In this document: positions 60,233 to 64,000 of the stretch, in pieces
Layout: every line of letters begins with the position of its first letter
How positions within the stretch are numbered: the stretch's first letter is position 1
Assembly: GCA_016184105.1 (NCBI GenBank)
Contig: JACPDI010000032.1
Span: forward strand, 19,433 to 83,432
DNA length: 64,000 nt
Direction of reading: 5' to 3'
DNA from: Acidobacteriota bacterium
GTDB taxonomy: Bacteria; Acidobacteriota; Vicinamibacteria; Vicinamibacterales; 2-12-FULL-66-21
The notes under the pieces: model-generated
What the model saw: only the letters and a program-made list of their open reading frames with translations
Told to the model about the DNA's origin: nothing
Databases searched by the model: none
Program-made: the position numbers and the translations under genes

Positions 60233-61087
60233 ATGCCGCTCGGATCGATCGTCGAGGCCGTCGTCGCCACGAGCGATGTGACGGCCGCTGCCCGGTTCTA
60301 CTCGCGGGCGTTCCAGCTCGAGGTCCTCGAGGATCGGCCAGGCGACGTCCTGCTTGGTGTGGGTGGATCGCCGGCGGGGCGACTCCGCCTGCAGACGGCC
60401 GTCGATCCGGGGCTGCCGCCGCCGGAGTTGTGGGAGCCCGGACCGCGCCTCCTGGGCATCTACTCCCGGAATCTCGAGCGCACGAAAGAGCTGGTCGAGG
60501 CCGCAGGCGGTACGGTCGGGCCGATCGTGACGTACCCGTACGCGCAGTCGATGCGCGAATGCGTGCTGCGGAGTCCGGACGGCATGTGGTGGACGGTGCC
60601 ACAGGTCTCGCCGCGGCGCCCCAGCCCTGCGCTCGATGCCGACCCGGATCGGCTGCACGGGGAACTGCACTCGGCCGTCCTGGTGGTCGGCGACGTTGAC
60701 GCGGCGCTGCGCCTGTTCGCAACGGCCGGCGGCCTCAAGGTGCTCTTTGACGGAACGCTCACCGGCGATCCCTTCGACAGGATGCTCGGGCTGCCGGCAG
60801 AAGCGACGTTCCGCCTCGCGTTTCTGGCGAGCGAGGACGAAGCGCCCGCACGTTTCGAGCTGATGCAGTTCTCCGGCGTGCCCGATGGAAAAGTTGCGGG
60901 CCGCACGCTTGGCCTGCGGCGCCTCGCGTTTGCCTGCTCCGGCGATTCGGTTCACGAACGGCTGGTCGCGGCGGGCGCCGAATCGATAGGCCCACGCCTC
61001 GTGCGCGGGCCGGACGGGGTGGAAATCGAGCTGCGCCCGGTCGATCGTCAGAGCGTCCCGCTCAATGCCCCCCACCCCCCGGCCTGA
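60233..61087 (+). CDS. Two-domain VOC protein, copy 4
   Basis: A 284-residue two-domain VOC protein, the last gene of the island. The first domain opens IVEAVVATSDVTAAARFYSR and the second LHSAVLVVGDVDAALRLFAT; the usual first metal His is absent from the first (Val) and displaced in the second. They end DGMWWTVPQ and PDGVEIELRPVDR. It shares with copy 3 the DRMLGLPAEATFRLAFL-type middle of the second domain. GGGAAGAAG precedes the ATG at 60233. Its stop lies 3 bp from the end of a truncated toxin gene on the opposite strand, which marks the right border of the island. Confidence 0.82.
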   Translation: MPLGSIVEAVVATSDVTAAARFYSRAFQLEVLEDRPGDVLLGVGGSPAGRLRLQTAVDPGLPPPELWEPGPRLLGIYSRNLERTKELVEAAGGTVGPIVTYPYAQSMRECVLRSPDGMWWTVPQVSPRRPSPALDADPDRLHGELHSAVLVVGDVDAALRLFATAGGLKVLFDGTLTGDPFDRMLGLPAEATFRLAFLASEDEAPARFELMQFSGVPDGKVAGRTLGLRRLAFACSGDSVHERLVAAGAESIGPRLVRGPDGVEIELRPVDRQSVPLNAPHPPA

Positions 61088-61090
61088 CGG

Positions 61091-61180
61091 TCATCGCGAC
61101 AGCAGCCGCCCCCGATGGCCAGCGGTGCGGAGAGCGGTCACCACGCCGAAATCGCAGCTCTCGTCGGCGAGAAACCGCAC
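61091..61180 (-). pseudogene. Truncated DUF5615 (PIN-like) toxin remnant
   Basis: The minus strand encodes VRFLADESCDFGVVTALRTA followed by GH, the N-terminal strand-helix of DUF5615 PIN-like toxins with the first catalytic Asp and Glu (ADES). Homology then stops; seven unrelated residues lead to a TGA. Full-length members are about 110-130 residues, so only the first quarter survives. GTG at 61180 is one codon after the antitoxin stop, the normal order for DUF433-DUF5615 modules. The break lies at the right edge of the catabolic island. The frame is too short to be caught by ordinary gene finding. Confidence 0.65.
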
Positions 61181-61183
61181 CGT

Positions 61184-61435
61184 CTACTCTCGATCGTGGG
61201 CCGAGCGTTTGCCGATGAAGACGACTTCCTCGTGCGCCAGCGTCTCGGCCGCGTACCGCATCGCGGCCTGGATGTCCTCACGTGTGAGGCGCGGGTAGGC
61301 CTCCAAAAGGTCCGCCTCGGAAGCACCTTCGCTCAACTTGCGAAGTATCAGCTCAACCGGGAGCCGCGTCCCGCGGATGACTGGCTTCCCAAGCATCACG
61401 TCGGGATTTACCTCGATGCGGTCCGTCAGCATCAT
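61184..61435 (-). CDS. DUF433 antitoxin-like protein
   Basis: An 83-residue DUF433 protein: MLTDRIEVNPDVMLGKPVIR, GTRLPVELILRKLSEGAS, LLEAYPRLTREDIQAAMRYA. DUF433 domains have a helix-turn-helix-like fold and pair with DUF5615 PIN-like nucleases as presumed type II toxin-antitoxin modules. It is intact, while the toxin downstream is truncated. AGAGG lies 6 bp before the tandem ATGs at 61435/61432. It follows the LysR gene by 120 bp on the same strand. If the toxin is dead, the antitoxin may persist as an orphan. Confidence 0.87.
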   Translation of the reverse strand: MMLTDRIEVNPDVMLGKPVIRGTRLPVELILRKLSEGASEADLLEAYPRLTREDIQAAMRYAAETLAHEEVVFIGKRSAHDRE

Positions 61436-61555
61436 ACGAAGCCTCTGCCCAGCATACACCGCAACGACCCTCGATATCGCCACCCTTCACCGCATTGGCG
61501 AGTCGCTCCAAACGCGGATTCGTGCCTGGTTCCGCGCTTCTTGCGGTGAAGCGGA

Positions 61556-62521
61556 TCATCCCTTCGCACCCGCGGCGACCCGGCGACCCGCGAAGGTGAC
61601 CGCCCGAATGTGGAGCAGCGCGGCTCGCGCCGGTTCGGTGTCGCGGATGGTGCGCAGAGCCAGATCCACAAACGCCGCCGCCGTTTGCGACATGGTGGCG
61701 CGGCTCCGCGCCACCAGCCAGATCTCGCGTCCGGCCGCGGGGCCGTCGAGCGGGATCGCCACGAGGCGGCGCTGCTGGACCTCGGTCAGCACGCACCGGC
61801 GCGACATGATCGTGATCCCCATCCCCGCCTCGACGGCGCGTTTCAGCGCATCCAGCGTCGGCACGCCGAGCACGATCCGGTGCTTGACGCCGCACGCGTC
61901 GAGCAGCGCGAGCACGCGCGTGCGGTCCGGCGACGGTTCATTGTGCGCGATGAGCGGCTGTTCCGCCACGTCGCGCAGCCGGAGGCACGATCGGCTGGCG
62001 AACTCGTGGGAGGGCGGAACGACGACCAGGAACTCGTCGCGGTCGAGCACGATGCTCTGCAGGTCCTCCGCCTCGGGCTTGTCCATCGCCAGGCCGACGT
62101 CGAGATCCCCCTTGCGGACCAGGCCCGCGACGTCGCGCGACCGCGTTCGTTTCAGGTCCACACGGGTATCCGGGCGCTGCTGGCGAAAGGTATCGATGAG
62201 CGGCAGGGCGACGCCCGCCAGCGAGTCGTTGGCCCCCACGAGCAGCTCCGTCCGTCCGATCTGTCGCAGGTTGACGATGGCGGCATGCGCCTCGGCGGCC
62301 ATGTCAACGATCCGCCGGGCGTAGGCGGCGAGCCGCTCGCCGGCGGACGTCAGCCGGACGGCGCCGCGGTCCCGAATCAGCAGCGTTGTGCCCGCCGCGC
62401 TCTCGAGGCGTTGGATCGCGACGGTCACGGCGGGCTGCGTGCGGCCCAGTCGTGAGGCCGCCCGGGTCAGGCTCGTCTCGTCCAACACCATCACGAACGT
62501 GCGCAGATCGGTCAGGTTCAT
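61556..62521 (-). CDS. LysR-family transcriptional regulator
   Basis: A 321-residue LysR regulator. The winged helix occupies about residues 1-60 (MNLTDLRTFVMVLDETSLTR, AASRLGRTQPAVTVAIQRLE). The effector domain (about 90-300) has the standard two-lobed layout, with VGLAMDKPEAEDL, FLVVVPPSHEFAS and GVPTLDALKRAVEAGMGITI. The start at 62521 gives the normal N-terminus; an in-frame extension (MMAFFIFWWL) runs through the terminator stem just upstream and is probably not translated in full. The gene is preceded by a leader peptide and attenuator of branched-chain amino-acid type, so its expression may respond to charged tRNA-Leu, -Val or -Ile. Its targets are unknown. Confidence 0.88.
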   Translation of the reverse strand: MNLTDLRTFVMVLDETSLTRAASRLGRTQPAVTVAIQRLESAAGTTLLIRDRGAVRLTSAGERLAAYARRIVDMAAEAHAAIVNLRQIGRTELLVGANDSLAGVALPLIDTFRQQRPDTRVDLKRTRSRDVAGLVRKGDLDVGLAMDKPEAEDLQSIVLDRDEFLVVVPPSHEFASRSCLRLRDVAEQPLIAHNEPSPDRTRVLALLDACGVKHRIVLGVPTLDALKRAVEAGMGITIMSRRCVLTEVQQRRLVAIPLDGPAAGREIWLVARSRATMSQTAAAFVDLALRTIRDTEPARAALLHIRAVTFAGRRVAAGAKG

Positions 62522-62535
62522 AAGCCACCAGAAAA

Positions 62536-62571
62536 TGAAAAAGGCCATCATCCCGGGTGGGTGATGGCCTT
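62536..62571 (-). terminator. Intrinsic terminator/attenuator hairpin before the LysR gene
   Basis: On the minus strand AAGGCCATCA (62571-62562) pairs perfectly with TGATGGCCTT (62550-62541) around an 11-base GC-rich loop, and the stem runs into TTTTTCATTTT. This is a standard intrinsic terminator. It lies only about 15 bp before the LysR start codon and 30 bp after the leader-peptide stop. Confidence 0.8.
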
Positions 62572-62607
62572 GGTCGTGCTCTCGATTCCTCGCCGCCTAC
62601 ATCACCC
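62559..62607 (-). promoter_or_regulatory. Antiterminator pairing of a putative amino-acid attenuator
   Basis: GGGTGATG on the minus strand (62607-62600), which includes the leader-peptide stop codon, is perfectly complementary to CATCACCC (62566-62559) in the ascending arm and loop of the terminator; one more T-A pair extends it to 9 bp. The two pairings exclude each other. A ribosome that reaches the stop would mask the first segment and let the terminator form; stalling earlier would free it, as in classical attenuation. Confidence 0.65.
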
Positions 62608-62763
62608 AGCCCTCATCGCCGGCGTAATGCCGACCACGACCACGAGGGACAGGACGAGGACGAGCACGGACGACAGGCGGGCGAGAATCCGCCCGGACGC
62701 AGGCGCCGGGGCGGCGCTCGGCGCCGGTGTGCGAGGCGTGTCCGTGAACGAAGACGGCGTCAT
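62602..62763 (-). CDS. Leu/Val/Ile-rich leader peptide
   Basis: A 53-residue frame too short for usual gene finding. Residues 1-25 are Pro/Ala/Thr-rich. Residues 33-44 read VLVLVLSLVVVV, eleven branched-chain residues of twelve, flanked by Ile at 26 and 46, and the peptide ends ITPAMRAG. Such runs just before a terminator characterise ilvB-type leader peptides, where slow decoding of Leu/Val/Ile codons prevents termination. The ATG at 62763 has no clear ribosome site and a later start is possible. A small membrane peptide is the alternative, but the adjoining antiterminator and terminator favour a leader. Confidence 0.6.
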   Translation of the reverse strand: MTPSSFTDTPRTPAPSAAPAPASGRILARLSSVLVLVLSLVVVVGITPAMRAG

Positions 62764-62904
62764 GTCTACGCGCATCGTAGCCCGGTTCGACGCGCGGCGA
62801 CAAGGAGAGAGGCTGTCATTTATGGAAGGCAGAAGCGCAATTTATGCCAAGGCTGCGACATCTGCGACGACCGCTTCGTACGCCGCGCGGCCTCGAGGTG
62901 CACC

Positions 62905-64000
62905 CTACGCCGCCAGCTTCGCGTACACCCCGCGAGCCCGGCGCCAGAGCTCGATGACTTCCCGCTTCTGTGCCGGCGTGTCGAACGCGTCCGACTGCTC
63001 CAACAGCCCCAGGACGTGGTCGATCCACCGGAGGAAGTAGCGCGCATCTTCGGGAGACCGCGGCCGCGAGCCCTCCTTGGCCAGGTACACGGGATTGGTG
63101 TGCGCGTACACGTAGCTGTCCATCAGCAGGTGCTGGCGCTCCGGCCCGGTCACGCGTGCCGCGATCCAGCCGCTCTGCTCCACCGGCACGCTGCCGGCGA
63201 ACGTCGCGTGGTACGGATCGGCCGGCTTGATCGACCGGACGACAGCGCCGTTCTGGACGATGTCGAGCGTGTCCATCGGAACGATCGACCGCGCCTCCAC
63301 CTCCACCTTCACCTGCGTGCCCCTGCCGGCCGGGAGCGCCAGCTCCTCTCCGGGCTCGCGTCCGTCCACGCGCATGAACAGCAGCGGGCCGTTGGTGACG
63401 AACGAGCGTCCGGCCGTCAGGCCGCGGATCCAGTCCTGATAGTTGAGCGGGGACGCGCTCCGAACGTATACGCGGGTGGTGCCGATCGCCGGCGCCCGCC
63501 AATAGTTGGTCATCGCGTCGGTGCCCGCAGAGGCGGGCACGCGGAATCCGAGGTTGAGCACGCGGTACCACACCTTGGCAGACACGTACTCGTCGCTCCA
63601 GATACACATCACGTCGTAGTAGTCGACGTTGCCGAGCGCGGCGTTCACCGGAAACTCGCGCGCGCCGCTGTAGTTGACCTCCTCCGGCTCGCGCTTCGGC
63701 GTGGTGAACGGGTGAACGTAGCCCGCGACGCCCCCCTGCGCGTGCACGGCGTCGAGCACGAGCGCGTTGGGCGGGTAATGCCCGCCGAGCGCGGTCCCCT
63801 GGTTGCCGAGAAACTGCGGCCACACGAAAGACGTGAGATTCAGCAGCGCCATGTGGCCGGCGAACCCGGGACGGTACTCCTCGTTGAAGTACATCAACCG
63901 GTTCGGCTTCGAGATGGCGTTGAGCTTCCCCTCGAAGTACTTGAGATCGTGAATGCGGGTGCCCGCCTGGTTGGCGATCAGATCGTTGACGACGTGCAGA
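62905..64000 (-). CDS. CehA/McbA-type (PHP-like) metallohydrolase, N-terminus outside window
   Basis: The C-terminal 364 residues of a large hydrolase; the frame continues past the right edge. Visible segments: LHVVNDLIANQAGTRIHDLK, FNEEYRPGFAGHMALLNLTS, VHAQGGVAGYVHPF (metal-site His), VPASAGTDAMTNY (Asp) and WIRGLTAGRSFVTNGPLLFM, all typical of CehA/McbA family proteins with a PHP-like metal site. McbA/CehA were described as carbaryl hydrolases; most relatives are uncharacterised exported hydrolases. The last 120 residues are beta-sandwich then helical (PEDARYFLRWIDHVLGLLEQ). It is separated from the leader peptide by about 140 bp in which I see nothing. Confidence 0.82.
   Translation of the reverse strand, partial: LHVVNDLIANQAGTRIHDLKYFEGKLNAISKPNRLMYFNEEYRPGFAGHMALLNLTSFVWPQFLGNQGTALGGHYPPNALVLDAVHAQGGVAGYVHPFTTPKREPEEVNYSGAREFPVNAALGNVDYYDVMCIWSDEYVSAKVWYRVLNLGFRVPASAGTDAMTNYWRAPAIGTTRVYVRSASPLNYQDWIRGLTAGRSFVTNGPLLFMRVDGREPGEELALPAGRGTQVKVEVEARSIVPMDTLDIVQNGAVVRSIKPADPYHATFAGSVPVEQSGWIAARVTGPERQHLLMDSYVYAHTNPVYLAKEGSRPRSPEDARYFLRWIDHVLGLLEQSDAFDTPAQKREVIELWRRARGVYAKLAA

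Noticed and set aside
62541-62571. Treating the hairpin as a plus-strand terminator
   Set aside because: On the plus strand the stem is followed by GGTCGTGC rather than a T-run; only the minus strand has TTTTT after the stem.
62602-62763. Reading the Leu/Val-rich frame as a small membrane protein
   Set aside because: The hydrophobic run could be one helix, but the stop codon lies inside the antiterminator segment and a terminator follows at attenuator spacing, so the leader reading explains more. It is kept only as an alternative.
62561-63040. 159-codon open frame on the plus strand across the attenuator
   Set aside because: The composition is low-complexity Thr/Arg; the minus strand of the same region explains the sequence better through a leader peptide, antiterminator and terminator.
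1-64000. Search for CRISPR arrays, tRNA, rRNA and transposases
   Set aside because: I saw no regularly spaced direct repeats, no cloverleaf or rRNA segments and no transposase or integrase motifs by eye. A covariance-model and profile search would be the decisive check.

Overview
The window is GC-rich bacterial DNA of about 64 kb, densely packed, with long same-strand runs joined by ATGA or GTGA stop/start overlaps. The mix suggests an Acidobacteriota-like soil organism: a TonB receptor with an N-terminal carboxypeptidase-regulatory domain next to a large Asp-box (sortilin-like) protein, many exported amidohydrolases, a MFS/spermidine-synthase/TPR fusion, and HyuAB, CaiB and PrpD catabolic genes. 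This is inference from gene content; there is no rRNA or other marker. I saw no tRNA, rRNA, CRISPR array or intact insertion sequence.

Left part (1-19995, all minus strand). A response regulator/histidine kinase pair lies at the edge. Next comes what looks like one long transcription unit read from 19995 down to 2123: Asp-box protein, TonB receptor, two CapA-like proteins, HupE/UreJ-like membrane protein, D-aminoacylase-type lipoprotein, MFS/spermidine-synthase/TPR fusion, a class III aminotransferase remnant, a broken enolase-superfamily racemase and an amino-acid permease. The content suggests uptake and salvage of peptides and N-acyl or D-amino acids. Two adjacent genes in it carry internal deletions.

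Central catabolic island (20436-61087). It opens with an RpiR regulator. Almost every transcription unit that follows begins at a short AT-rich near-palindrome around TTGTTATNACAA; I found seven such sites by eye. The likely reader is the HutC-type GntR protein encoded inside the island. Units: (i) 33167 to 21393 minus: nitrilase-fold protein, HyuA, HyuB, CoA-transferase, carbamoylsarcosine-amidase-like hydrolase, HMG-CoA-lyase-like protein, two small membrane proteins, amidohydrolase, an uncharacterised protein and a quinone-reductase-like MDR protein; (ii) 39214 to 33295 minus: TonB receptor, MFS, VOC protein, uncharacterised protein; (iii) 39736 to 39371 minus: a short paralogue of that uncharacterised family; (iv) divergent alcohol dehydrogenase/VOC-Rieske fusion and aldehyde dehydrogenase; (v) divergent CoA-transferase and an operon of amidohydrolase, bicupin, CoA-transferase, CitE-like lyase, cyclase, MmgE/PrpD, GntR, hydantoinase and MFS; (vi) two VAO-type flavin oxidases interleaved with an alpha/beta hydrolase and two VOC proteins. 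Together they look like import, oxidation, cyclic-amide opening, CoA activation and C-C cleavage of an unidentified, possibly N-containing, organic acid. I could not match the set to a described pathway.

Right edge (61091-64000, minus strand). A truncated DUF5615-type toxin stops 3 bp from the last island gene, next to an intact DUF433 antitoxin. Beyond it is a LysR regulator whose upstream region shows the parts of a classical branched-chain amino-acid attenuator: a Leu/Val/Ile-rich leader peptide, an intrinsic terminator, and a mutually exclusive antiterminator pairing. A CehA/McbA-type metallohydrolase runs off the window.
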